DNA from: Physcomitrium patens
Taxonomy: Eukaryota > Streptophyta > Bryopsida > Funariales > Funariaceae
Direction: 5' to 3'
DNA length: 64,000 bases
NCBI RefSeq assembly: GCF_000002425.4
Contig: NC_037261.1
Span: forward strand, 5,418,098-5,482,097
Shown: positions 50,222 to 61,691 of the stretch, one piece after another
Layout of the letters: every line of letters starts with the position of its first letter
Numbering within the stretch: the first letter of the stretch is position 1
Translations under genes and position numbers: made by a program
Notes under the pieces: model-generated
Told to the model about the DNA's origin: nothing
The model's input: only the letters and a program-made list of their open reading frames with translations
Database searches by the model: none

Positions 50222-50751
50222 TGTCACGGACATACATATAATTACCTATATGAATAGATAAAAGTATATAAAAGTAGGTTAATTGTGTAATATCTTCTAG
50301 AGAAGCTTCTTAGAAGCTTCATAGACGCTGCTTTGACTTTATAGGAGTCTATAGTTGACTTTTAGGTTAGAAACTTGGTCAACAAGTTAGCCATGTGCCA
50401 CGCATGTTGGAAGCTTAAAGAACAAGCTAACTACGTGGTCTATCCATAGAAAACTTGCCTTGCAAGCAAAGGCATGTGGCCTAGAAAGTCAACATATATT
50501 GGAGGTCTTATAGAACATCGCCACGTGGCTTCTAGTTAGATAGTATATATAGAGGCAAGAGTGAAGCCCTCTTCACTCTTGTCAACTCCTTTCTTGCTTC
50601 TAGTCTAGTTTCAAGGGTCTCTAGTTTTCTTGTATTTTGGCAATAGCCATTCCAGTTTCTTTCTTAATATACATATTTCTATTTTGTCCTATTTCTTTTT
50701 GAGAAAAGTCTCACTTACTCTTTAGCTTTCATCGAGTTCTTGTCCCTGACA
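50222..50751 (+). mobile_element. A3 5' LTR
   Basis: 530 bp, TGTCACGG to CCCTGACA. TATA-like TATATATA at 50544-50551 suggests RNA start near 50575-50585. Confidence 0.93.
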
Positions 50752-50963
50752 GATTGACAAGAGTACACTTACAATATCAGAGCTTTGTCTTTTCTTGATT
50801 AAGAGTGGATTACCCCTTTTTCTTGATAAGACATAAGCGCATTAGAAGTTGCGGATTACCCTCTTTTAAACTGATATTGTTCTTAGTATTTTCTTTGTTA
50901 TCAATTCCTCTCTTCTATTTGTTTTGAGCGTTGTTAGACATCTTCTCTTTTCTAAGTGCTACT
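50752..50963 (+). promoter_or_regulatory. A3 leader with atypical primer site
   Basis: The 212-nt leader begins GATTGACAAGAG, not TGG. TATCAGAGC at 50775-50783 equals the inner part of the initiator-Met primer site TGGTATCAGAGC but has CAA in place of TGG and lies 23 nt from the LTR. All readable family A copies share this. Confidence 0.55.
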
Positions 50964-51971
50964 ATGGCAGAGCTTGTTGAAATGAAGAGTGCAATGGCAC
51001 AGATGCAAGAACAATTGAGGGAGTTAATGCTTGCGATGCATCAACTCAATTTACCACCACAAGGAGCAACAAGAATGGTAGGAAGTGAAGATATAGAGAT
51101 GATTGGGACTGCTTCAACATCTGCACCAAACCATGTCCCTTGTCCCAGAATGGAACACCCTTCGAGTGTTAGAGAACCGAGAGTTGCCTTGCCCGAGAAG
51201 TTTGATGGTACCAGATCCAAGTTTCGAGGATTCATCAATCAGGTCCAACTAGTGATTGAACTTCAACCCCAGAGCTATCCAACTCCAGGGTCTCAAGTAA
51301 GATTCATTGGTACACTTCTTTCAGGTTCAGCATTGTCATGGTTTTTATCTTTTCTTGAACGACGAGATCCAATATTGGATAATCTGGAGGCTTTTTTGGC
51401 GGAGTTTCGATCCATGTTTGGAGAACATGATGCAATTCGTGTTGCAACCAACAAGATCCGTATTTTGCGACAAGGCAATCGATCAGTAACATTATATGCT
51501 TCGCAATTTCGACAACTTGTAACTGATATCAAGTGGGATGATGCCGCACTTGTGAGTCAATTTCTCTACGGATTACAATATGAGGTAAAGAAATTGATGC
51601 TTAATTTACCTGATCCTCAAACATTGAGTCAAGCAATTGACTTTGCTGTGAAATGCGATAATCGACTTTTTGAATTTCGATCCGAGAGTCGCACAAGTGG
51701 GCCTCAACGTTACTACAATTCAATGGCAACACCGACGTCTCCTCAACACATACCTTCGGAAGTAGAGGATATGCAAATTGATGCGGTACGTTTCAAACCT
51801 CTTACTGAGCAAGAAAAGTCTCGTCGTCGATAAGAAGGATTGTGCTTATATTGTGGAGAACCTAAGCACACTGCTCAACATTGTCCAAAGAAGCGACGTA
51901 ACTACAAAATGAGGAGTACGGCTGTCAAAGAAGACAGTATGTCGGAAAACGAGTACGTCCAGCTACAATAG
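50964..51971 (+). pseudogene. A3 gag with one premature stop
   Basis: Gag of 335 codons, start ATG at 50964 (MAELVEMKSAMAQMQ). Helical N-terminal part, gag core (EKFDGTRSKFRGF, GSALSWF, RRDPILDNL) and a complete CCHC knuckle C-LYC-GEPKH-TAQHC at 51843-51884. A TAA at 51831-51833 replaces a CAA seen in other copies and cuts off the knuckle. The family gag stop is TAG at 51969-51971 in the context CAATAGGGACC. Pol continues in the -1 frame and is open upstream across more than 60 nt of gag. Confidence 0.9.
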
Positions 51972-54900
51972 GGACCGTGCGGCTGGAATCTTGTACAACT
52001 TCTAATAAAGGTCCTATCCTCTCCTCAAAACCATCTCCTTGTTTTATAATAGATGTGCGTTTAGGACCTAATAATTACAAAGCCTCTGCCTTGGTAGATT
52101 CAGGAGCCTCAGCTTGTTTTTTAGATGAAGAATTTGCTAGATGTCATAGAATATCATTAATACAAAAAACTAAACCTGTACACGTAGAAGTCATAGATGG
52201 TCGTCCGTTATCTTCTGGAGATGTAACTCACGAAACACTTCCTGTAGATGTAGTAATAAATGGTCATAGTAGTTGCGTAATTTTTAATATAATTAGATCT
52301 CCCTCTAATCCAGTAATTTTAGGCTTATCATGGTTAGAAAAGTATAATCCTCGAATAGATTAGATTTCTCGTAAACTTGATTTTCCTCAGAGCATTAGTA
52401 ACAGTTCTATTAACCAAGTAAAAAACCATGAGTCTAGTATAGTAAAACTCACACCTATAGGTGCAAAAGCATTTATACACGCAGCAAAAGAAGGATCAAC
52501 TTTTGCTATTTATGCTGCACCTATTTCTGAAAGCGTAAAGACTTCAAGTGGCATTCCAAGTCAATATCAAGATTATCAAGACGTTTTTGAGAAAAAGAAT
52601 GCAGATATTCTTCCTGAGCATCGCCCATACGATTGTTCAATCGATCTCAAGGAAGGAACTCAGCCACCATTTGGACCAATTTACAGTTTATCGCAAGATG
52701 AGTTGGCTGAACTCAAGACATATATTGATGAGAATTTAGCGAAGAATTTCATACGCCATTCAAAATCTCCAGCAGGAGCTCCAATTTTATTCGTAAAGAA
52801 AAAAGATGGATCTTTACGAATGTGTGTTGACTATCGAGGACTCAACAAGATCACAATCAAGAACAGGTATCCATTACCTTTGATATCAGGACTCTTTGAC
52901 CAGTTAAATCAAGCTAAGATCTATACAAAAATAGATCTAAGAGGAGCATATAATCTAATACGGATCAAAGAAGGAGATGAATGGAAGACTGCGTTTCGAA
53001 CCAGGTACGGGCATTTTGAATATAATGTCATGCCTTTTGGACTCACGAATGCACCAGCTGCTTTTCAACATCTCATGAATGATGTATTTCGTGAATTCTT
53101 AGATAATTTTGTCGTCTGCTACCTAGACGATATCCTGATTTATTCTAAGAATGTTGAAGAACATGAAATACATGTTCATCAAGTATTACAAAAACTCAGA
53201 GATGCAGGATTGTACGCCAAGATGGAAAAGTGTGTATTTCACACTACTCAAGTTGACTTTTTAGGATACATCATTTCAAATGATGGTCTTATGATGGATT
53301 CTAAGAAAGTCCAAACAATCATGGATTGGAAGATTCCAAAGACTGTAAGAGATGTCCAATGTTTCTTGGGATTTGCCAATTACTATCGGATCTTCATCAA
53401 AGACTTCTCACGAGTTGCAGCTCCACTTACACGCTTGACTAGTAAAGATAAATTCCAATGGAATCAAGAAGCGGAAGCAGCATTTGAAGCCTTGAAGACA
53501 TCGTTTGTCTCTGCACCAGTCTTATATCATGTTGACTTTTCCAAGGTATTTTTTATGGAAACAGACGCATCAGATTTTGCCTTGGGTGCAGTTTTATCAC
53601 AAATGGGAACAGATGACAAACTTCATCCGATAGCTTTTCATTCAAGAAAATTCTCAGCAGCCGAGATCAATTATGAAATCCACGATAAAGAACTTCTTGC
53701 AATCGTGGATTCCTTTCAAGAATGGCGTCATTATCTAGAAGGTGCTTCTAGTCCAGTCACTGTGTATACAGATCACAAGAACCTCGAGTATTTCATGTCA
53801 GCACGCGTGTTGAATCGTCGTCAAGCTCGTTGGAGTATGTCTTTGTCAAGATTCAACTTCATTATCACTTATCGGCTAGGAAAACAACAAGGTTTGTCCG
53901 ATGCCCTGTCTAGACGTTCTTATTTTGTACCAAAAGAAGGAGATGCAGCTTTTGAGCAACAAAGAACGGTCCTCTTGAAACCGGAGCAATTTCATCTCCG
54001 AGCAGTGAAATCAACATTGACTGTTGATTCAACTTTTCTCAAGCAAATCCAGTCCAGTATGTCCTCAGACCCTCTTGTTCATGATATCGAGAATAATTCT
54101 TCCAAGTCTCATGATTCTTCTAAGTTCGAGTTCAAGAATAATCTATTATATTTTGAAAGACGCCTATATGTTCCAGAAGGAAAAGCACGTTTGCGTGTTC
54201 TTCAAGCACGTCATGACTTTCCAGCAGCAGGGCACTTTGGATATAATAAGACTCTGAAACTCATATCAAGAGATTTTTGGTGGCCACAAATGTGGAAGTC
54301 AGTCAAAGACTTTGTACAATCATGTGATATTTGTTCAAGATCAAAAATTCCTCGACATCGACCTTACGGACTTCTTGAGCCATTACCTATACCAGAACAA
54401 CCATGGTCTTCTGTTTCTATGGATTTCATCACAGATCTTCCAAACTCAAGATCTTATGATTCTATATTTGTGATAGTAGATCGTTTCACCAAGATGGCAC
54501 ATTTTATGCCATGTACAAAATCTATCACAAGTGAAGAAACAGCTAAGCTTTTCATTGATAATATCTATCGCTATCATGGATTACCTAAAGATATCATATC
54601 GGATAGGGGAACTCAATTTGTGTCGAGATTCTGGAGGACTCTTTTCAAGATTTTAAAAGTGGACATAAAGCTATCTTCAGCTTTCCATCCTCAAACTGAT
54701 GGACAAACAGAGCGCGTAAACCAAGTCTTGGAACAGTATTTAAGGTGTACCATCAACTACCAACAAGATGATTGGACAAACCTTCTGCCATTGGCAGAGT
54801 TTGCTTATAATAATACGGTACATTCCTCCACGCAACAAACACCTTTCTTTGCCAATTATGGCTATCATCCACGACTTGATACTTTTGATTTTTCAAAAGT

Positions 54901-55465
54901 TGATAATCCTGCAGCAGAAGATATGGCAAATCGGTTGTCAGAGTTACATGCAATAATGAAGGCGCAGTTGAAGAAAGCTCAAGAACGACAAAAGATAAAT
55001 GCAGATGTATATCGTAAAGAGCAACCACAACTCAACGTGGGTGATAAGGTATGGCTACTTCGTCGCAATATCAAGACCACTCGACCTTGTGACAAATTGG
55101 ACTATCGTAGGCTTGGCCCCTTTTCTATTTCTGAACAGATCAACCCAGTTGCATATCGGTTACATCTACCGGAGTCAATGAAGATCCATCCTGTATTCCA
55201 CGTGTCTCTTCTTGAACCATATAAGACAGTGGATATACAAGGAAGAAGACAAATGCCACCGCCTCCTATAGAAGTAGATAATAATGAAGAATTTGAGGTA
55301 GAAGAGATATTAGACTCAAGGCGGCGCCGAAATAAGCTGGAATATCTTGTTCATTGGTGCGGATATGATATTAGTGAGCGCACATGGGAGCCATCCAGGA
55401 ATCTAGCAAATGCATCAGCTAAAGTCAAAGTTTTTCATCAACGACATCCATCAAAACCAAGATGA
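51902..55465 (+). CDS. A3 pol: protease, RT, RNase H, integrase, chromodomain (one stop)
   Basis: Polyprotein in the -1 frame relative to gag, with a single in-frame TAG at 52361-52363 (TGG in other copies). The protease has LVDSGASACF near 52094. From 52703 on (residue 1): RT with CVDYRGLN (41-48) and catalytic YLDD (140-143), RNase H with TDAS (287-290), integrase zinc site H504-H511-C541-C544, catalytic D574, D634 and E670 (35 residues between the last two), GPF motif at 805-807, and chromodomain about 865-902 (EVEEILD, YLVHWCGY, RTWEP). The chromodomain marks a chromovirus and usually directs integration to modified chromatin. Apart from the stop, all catalytic residues are present. Confidence 0.93.
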
Positions 55466-55560
55466 AAACCTCTCTTATAAAAGAGACAAGATTGAGGCAA
55501 GATAACATTCAATTTCCTATCCTTGTTTGTAACTTCTTTGCATTTTGTGACGCTAATTAG

Positions 55561-55983
55561 ATGGAGAGCCAACAACCAGCGGATTCAACTCAAGAACCTT
55601 CGTTTGCTGACTTACCGGATGAGACATTGCGATTGTCACAACCTTCAAGACGACGCAACCGAAATGAAGACCCTCAAGAACGACATGTTCTTCCTCGAAT
55701 AGATGGTGAGATACAACGCGTTTGGTATCACGACCTTGGAAGAGATTCTCGATGTTTGGTGATATTATTGGAGATAGGAACGACTCCTGATGGTGTTTCA
55801 AATGTATTATTTGAAGGAAGTTATGAAGGCCTCAACAGTGATCAAATAACAGGGTGGTCTTCTCGCCCTGGAATGGGACACTATCGATGGCTAAGAGGAC
55901 CCATCAACTATCTTCGAAGAGAACAAAGATCAGAGTATGTAGCAAATACAATTCGCCGCATATTAGATTTTCTCAATATATAA
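55561..55983 (+). CDS. A3 third ORF, 140 aa, unknown function
   Basis: Complete sense ORF 95 bp after the pol stop and 27 bp before the polypurine tract. The first third is acidic, polar and rich in Ser, Gln and Pro (MESQQPADSTQEPSFADLPD). Then comes a basic patch, RRRNRNE, and a longer folded-looking part: LPRIDGEIQRVWYHDLGRD, LVILLEIGTTPDGV, NVLFEGSYEGL, GWSSRPGMGHYRWLRGP, RREQRSEYVAN and the end ILDFLNI. No signal peptide, no membrane helix, no CCHC or protease motif, so it is not an envelope-like gene. Counterparts exist in A2, A4, A5 and A7, two of them exactly 423 nt long. I do not recognise the family. It could be translated from a spliced or internal RNA. Confidence 0.85.
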   Translation: MESQQPADSTQEPSFADLPDETLRLSQPSRRRNRNEDPQERHVLPRIDGEIQRVWYHDLGRDSRCLVILLEIGTTPDGVSNVLFEGSYEGLNSDQITGWSSRPGMGHYRWLRGPINYLRREQRSEYVANTIRRILDFLNI

Positions 55984-56010
55984 TCACCGCTCCTCGTGGA
56001 AGTCGTCCCT

Positions 56011-56021
56011 AGAAGGGGGGG
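56011..56021 (+). promoter_or_regulatory. A3 polypurine tract
   Basis: AGAAGGGGGGG, three bases before the 3' LTR start TGTCAC. Also present in A2 (minus) and A4 (AGAAGGAGGGG). Confidence 0.85.
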
Positions 56022-56024
56022 TAA

Positions 56025-56554
56025 TGTCACGGACATACATATAATTACCTATATGAATAGATAAAAGTATGTAAAAGTAGGTTAATTGTGTAATATCTTC
56101 TAGAGAAGCTTCTTAGAAGCTTCATAGACGCTGCTTTGACTTTATAGGAGTCTATAGTTGACTTTTAGGTTAGAAACTTGGTCAACAAGTTAGCCATGTG
56201 CCACGCATGTTGGAAGCTTAAAGAACAAGCTAACTACGTGGTCTATCCATAGAAAACTTGCCTTGCAAGCAAAGGCATGTGGCCTAGAAAGTCAACATAT
56301 ATTGGAGGTCTTATAGAACATCGCCACGTGGCTTCTAGTTAGATAGTATATATAGAGGCAAGAGTGAAGCCCTCTTCACTCTTGTCAACTCCTTTCTTGC
56401 TTCTAGTCTAGTTTCAAGGGTCTCTAGTTTTCTTGTATTTTGGCAATAGCCATTCCAGTTTCTTTCTTAATATACATATTTCTATTTTGTCCTATTTCTT
56501 TTTGAGAAAAGTCTCACTTACTCTTTAGCTTTCATCGAGTTCTTGTCCTTGACA
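56025..56554 (+). mobile_element. A3 3' LTR
   Basis: 530 bp, two differences from the 5' LTR, followed by target copy TTCTC. Confidence 0.95.
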
Positions 56555-56730
56555 TTCTCCTATGGTGGAACGCCCTTCCAGTGTTAGAAAACCAAGAATT
56601 GCCCAACCCAAAAAGTTTGATGGCACCATATCCAAGTTTCGAGGATTTACCACTCAAGTGCAACTTGTGATTGAACTTCAATCCCAAAGCTATCCAACTC
56701 TAGGATCACAAGTTAGATTCATTGGTACGC

Positions 56731-58076
56731 TGTCGTGTTGTACCACGAGTATACCATGAAAATATAAAGAAAGGGAATTTTTATTAATGTTCAGTTACCT
56801 CGAATATTGGGAGCAACGACCAACTCCAGTACAAATACTGAGTGGCCAGGTTCAGTCACCCCGTTACAGTCAGCCGGAGCATACTGAAATGCTCCGTTCG
56901 ATTCCAATAACAGGAGTCAGCATGAAGGGAAAGGACCAATTCACACGATGGGTGAGCCTAGTTCGAAGAGCCAGTTGGATCCAATTTCAAGAATCCAATC
57001 CGGGTCCTCTTACCCAATATGAGACCTCAATTGGTCGAGCAACCCAATCCAGTCTAATTACGAGAAAATCCAGGTCTTACTACGGGCCTCAGCCAATCTG
57101 ACGCGAAGGACTAATTTGATCCAATTTCGGGAACATCCGGGTCTTAGTACTGGACTCTTAGCCAATATGAGACCTGAATTGGTCGGGCGACTCAATGTGG
57201 TCTCAATTACGGGGTTTCGATTTTGTTTCAGGCTGTCCTGTTCTCTGTGCCGTTTCAGGGAACGTTATTTTCGGTAAAAAGATCTCTTAAAGATGAAAAC
57301 GGGGGAGAAAGCTCTGACGACGAGAGCCAATTTTGGATCCAAGCTGTGACGGTGGGAGCCAATTCCGGATCCAAGATGAAAGATTGAAGAAATTCAAAGG
57401 ATAAGGTTAGGGGAGAGAATAAGTTTTTGTGGGAGGGGGGTTTTTTTTCTTTTTTCAGATGGGGTTTTTTGGATCGAAGAGCTAGCTTCAAGCTTTTTTC
57501 AAGGTCACTAGTTTGGTTTCATTAGAATTTGTGGACAGAGAGCTAGCTTCATGCTTCGGGCGGGGAAAGAAGACAGAGAATTGGGTTTTTTTTCTTCATA
57601 GGATTTTGGGAAGACTGAGGCAATTGTTGCTGAAGTCAGTGTTGTAATGGTGAATCGAGATTTTTAATGAAGTGGGTTTGATTACTCTTGACTGTTTTGT
57701 GAAATCGAGTTACATCTGTGATGAAGAGTTAAAAGGGTGTGTATAGGATTGAATATGCGGAGTGAATGAAATTTATTGGGTTAATCTAACAAGACAGTCA
57801 GTGGATACAAGATCGTGAGTATAAAGCAGTATCGAAGATTAGCAGTTTGGATTGTTCGGGGTTCTTTGTAACGTCTAGAGACCTACCGGCTAGGGCAAAA
57901 AGGACTTTGATAAGCAGTCGAAGGACATCCGTATAGATTTACGGTGTATTCTTGCAGTTGTTTGTATTCCAACAGTCAAAAACCGATAAACTGTTTGAAT
58001 ATTGGCAAATCTCCATACTACCTTCTACAGCCAGACGCCTGACGCGTTCTTGAGCAGGAAAGCACGTAATACGACA
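56731..58076 (+). mobile_element. Solo LTR of family B inside A4
   Basis: 1346 bp, bounded by TGTCGTGTTG and AATACGACA, with a 6-bp inverted terminus (TGTCGT/ACGACA). Flanked by ACGC at 56727-56730 and 58077-58080. No internal region, so it is the product of LTR-LTR recombination. It gives the reference ends and length for family B LTRs. Confidence 0.93.
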
Positions 58077-58741
58077 ACGCTTCTTTCAAGTTCAGTATTA
58101 TTGTAATTTTCACCTTTATTTGAACGACGAGATCCAATATTGGATAATCTATAGGCTTTTCTAGTTAAGTTTCGATCCATGTATGGAGAACATGATGCAT
58201 TTTGTGTTGCAACCAATAAGATCCATATTTTATGATAAGACAATCGATCAGTAAAATTGTATGCTTCACAATTTTGACTACTTGTAATTGATATCAAGTA
58301 GAATTATTTTGCACTTATTAACTAATTTTTCTACGGATTATAATATGAGGTAAAAAAATTAATGCTCAACTTACCTAATCCTCAAATATTTAGTCAAGCA
58401 ATTGACTTTGCTATGAAGTGCGACAATCGCCTTTTTGAATTTCAATCTGAGAACCATATAAGTGAACCTCAATGTTACTATAATTCAATGGCAATACCAG
58501 TACCTCTTCAACACATACATTTGAAAGTAGAGGATATGTAAATTGATGCAATACGTTTCAAACCTGTTACTGAGCAAAAAAAGACTCATCATCGTCAAGA
58601 AGGATTATGCTTATATTAAGGAGAACCTAAGCACAATGCTCAACATTGTTCAAAGAAGCGACGCAACCATAAAATGAAGAGTACCGTGATCAAAGAAGAT
58701 ACCATGTCGGAAAACAAATTTGTTCAGCTACAATAGGGACC

Positions 58742-61691
58742 GTGCGGTTGGAACCTTGTACAACGCCTAGTGAACGTCCTATCTTCTCCTCAGAATCCTC
58801 TCCATGTTTTATGATAAATGTTATTCTAGGACCTAAACATATCAAAGCCTTTGCCTTACTAGATTCAGGAGCCTCAACATGTTTCTTAGATGATAAATTT
58901 GCTAAAAGACATAGCATATTTTTAGTAAAGAAAACTAAACATGTTCATGTAGAAGTCATAGATGGTCGTCTGTTGTCTTCAGGAGATGTTACTCATGAAA
59001 TCCTTCCTATAGAAATAACAACTAATAATCATAGTAGCTTTATAATATTTAATATCATTAGATCTCCTTCTAATCCAATCATTTTAGATTTATCATGGTT
59101 AGAAAAATATAATCCTAAAATAGATTGGACTTCTCGTAGTCTTGACTTTTTTGAAAGTATAACTAAGAGTGTAGTTAATCAAGTAGAAAGTCATAAGTCT
59201 AGTATAATTAAACTTATATTTGTAGGTGCAAGTACTTTCTTGCATGCTGCAAAAGAAGGATCACCTTATGTCATTTATGCCACATCTGTTTCTATTGGTG
59301 GAAAGACTTCAAGTGGCATTCCAAGCCAATATCAAGATTTTCAAGATGTATTTGAAAAAAAGAATGTGGATACTCTTCCAGAACATCGTTCCTATGATTG
59401 CTCAATTGTCCTTTAAGAACAAGCACAACCGCCATTTGGACCAATCTACAATTTATCTCAAAATGAGTTAGCTGAACTCAAGGAGTATATAGAAGAGAAT
59501 TTGGTCAAGAATTTCATATGCCATTCCAAATCTCCAGAAATAGCTCTAATTTTATTTATGAAGAAAAAAGTTGGATCATTGCAGATGTGTGTTAATTATC
59601 GAGGACTCAAAAAAATCACTATCAAAAACAAGTACCCGCTACCTTTGGTATCTGGACTTTTTGAGTACTTGAATTAAGCTAAGATCTATATAAAAATAGA
59701 TCTATGGAGAGCATACAATTTGATACGCATCAAAAAAAGAGATGCATGGAAGACTGCGTTTCTAATAAGGTATGGACATTTTGAATACAACGTCATGCCT
59801 TTTGGACTTATAAATGCACCAACAGCATTCCAACATCTAATAAATGATGCCTTTGGGAGTTTTTAGATGATTTTATTATTTTTTACTTAGATGACATCTT
59901 AATCTATTTTAAGAACCTAGAAGAATATGAACTTCATATTCACCAAGTATTACAAAAACTAAGAGATACAGGACTCTATGCCAAGATAGAAAAGTGTGTA
60001 TTTCACAATATTCAAGTCGACTTCTTAGGATATATAATTTCAAATGATGATAGATCCTAAGAAAGTTCAAACTTATGATAGATCTTAAGAAAGTTTAAAC
60101 TTATGATAGATCTTAAGAAAGTTATGGATTGAAAGATCCCAAAAACAGTAAGAGATGTCGAATGCTTTTTGGGATTTGTCAACTACTATCGCATCTTCAT
60201 CAAAGATTTCTCTCAAGTTCTAGCTCCACTTACACGTTTGACTTGCAAAGACAAATTTTGATGGAATCAAGAAGCAGAAGTAGCATTTGAAGCTTTGAAG
60301 ATAGTCTTTGTTTTTACACCAATCATGTATCGTGTCAATTTTCTTAAGCCATTTTTTTGATGGAAACAGATGCATTAGATTTTGCTTTGGATGTCATATT
60401 ATCACAAATAGGAACAGATGATAAACTTCACCCAATAGCTTTTCATTCCAAAAAATTTTCAGCAGCCGAGATGAACTACGAGATCCACGATAAAAAACTT
60501 CTTGCAATCGTAGATTCGTTTCAAGAATGGCGTAATTATCTAGAAGGTACTTCTAGCCCAGTCATAGTGTATACAGACCACAAGAATCTTGAATATTTTA
60601 TGTCAACATGTGTTTTGAATCGTCACCAAGCTCATTGGAGTATGTCTTTGTTAAGATTCAAATTCAAGATCACTTATCGACCAAAAAAACAACAAGGTTA
60701 GTCAGATGCACTCTCTAAATAATCTTATCTTTCACTAAAGGAAGGAGATGCTATTTTTGATCAACAACGAATAATTTTCTTGAAGCTAGAGCATCTTCAT
60801 CTTCAAACAATGAAATCAATACTCACTATTGATTCAACTTTTATTAAGCAAGTTTAGTCAAGTATGTCTTTTGATCCTCTAATTCGAGATATGAAAAAAA
60901 ATCCTGCAAAGTCTCATGATACTTCTAAGGTTGAACTCAAGAAGAATCTACTATATTTTGAGGGATGCCTATATATTCCAGAAGGTGAAGCTCGATTACG
61001 TCTTCTTCAAGCTTGTCATGACTTTTCAATAGCAGGATATTTTGGGTACAATAAAACTTTGGAACTAATATCCAAGGACTTTTGGTGGCCACAAATGTGG
61101 AAAGCAGTCAAAGATTTTGTACAATCTTGTGATATTTTTTCAAGATCGAAAAGTCCTTGTTATCGACCTTATGGACTTCTTCAGCCATTATCCATTCCAG
61201 AACAACCATGGTCTTCTATTTCTATGGATTTCATCATGGATCTTCCAATCTCAGGTTCTTATGATTTTATATTCATGATAGTAGATCATTTTGCCAAAAT
61301 GGCACATTTTGTATCATGTACAAAATCTATCACATGTGAAGAAATAGCTAAGCTCTTTCTTGACAATATCTATCGCTATCACGGATTACGCAAGGATATT
61401 ATATCAGATATGAAAACTCAATTTATATCAAGATTTTGGCAGACTCTTTTCAAGATTCTAAAAGTGGATATAAAACTATCTTCGGTATTCCATCCTCAAA
61501 CTGATGGACAAATGGAGTATGTTAATCAAGTTTTGGAGCAGTATTTAAGATGTATTATTAACTACCAACAAGATGATTGGATAATTCTTTTGTCATTGGT
61601 AGAGTTTGCTTACAATAACATGATACAATCTTCTATAAAATAAACACCTTTCTTTGCTAATTATGGTTATCATCCACAACTTGATACTTTT
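58742..61691 (+). pseudogene. A4 pol, heavily broken
   Basis: Protease (LLDSGASTCF) is open from 58742 to a stop at 59414. RT, RNase H (METDALDF, 60357-60701) and integrase (60864-61643; SMDFIMD and a degraded ISDMKT) follow with many stops. RT has lost motif residues, and a 28-bp tandem repeat sits between RT and RNase H. The sequence breaks off at about 61691 in integrase. Confidence 0.85.
60047..60122 (+). repeat. 28-bp tandem repeat in A4 pol
   Basis: 2.7 units of ATGATAGATC(C/T)TAAGAAAG followed by TT(C/T)AAACTT. Other copies have a single unit here, so it is a local duplication after insertion. Confidence 0.85.

Larger units (their letters stand above)
50222..56554 (+). mobile_element. 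Copy A3: young, nearly intact family A chromovirus
   Basis: A 6333-bp element with 530-bp LTRs (50222-50751 and 56025-56554) that differ at only two positions by eye (TATATAAAAG/TATGTAAAAG and CCCTGACA/CCTTGACA). Target duplication TTCTC at 50217-50221 and 56555-56559. It carries gag, pol and a third ORF. Only two stop mutations are seen in gag and pol (51831-51833 and 52361-52363). It inserted into the gag of A4, an older member of its own family. Confidence 0.96.
50041..58736 (+). pseudogene. A4 gag in three pieces
   Basis: Pieces 50041-50221, 56560-56730 and 58081-58736 are contiguous once A3 with one TTCTC, and the B LTR with one ACGC, are removed. Their lengths (181, 171, 656) sum to 1008 nt, exactly the gag length of the other copies. 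The last piece has stops and ends at the family gag stop TAG at 58734-58736. Confidence 0.88.

Noticed and set aside
55553-55801. Minus-strand ORF opposite the third ORF, also present at 27897-28145
   Set aside because: Shadow of the sense ORF. The sense frame has the conserved start, stop and length.
55561-55983. Envelope gene in the third-ORF position
   Set aside because: No signal peptide, membrane helix or cleavage motif, and too short.
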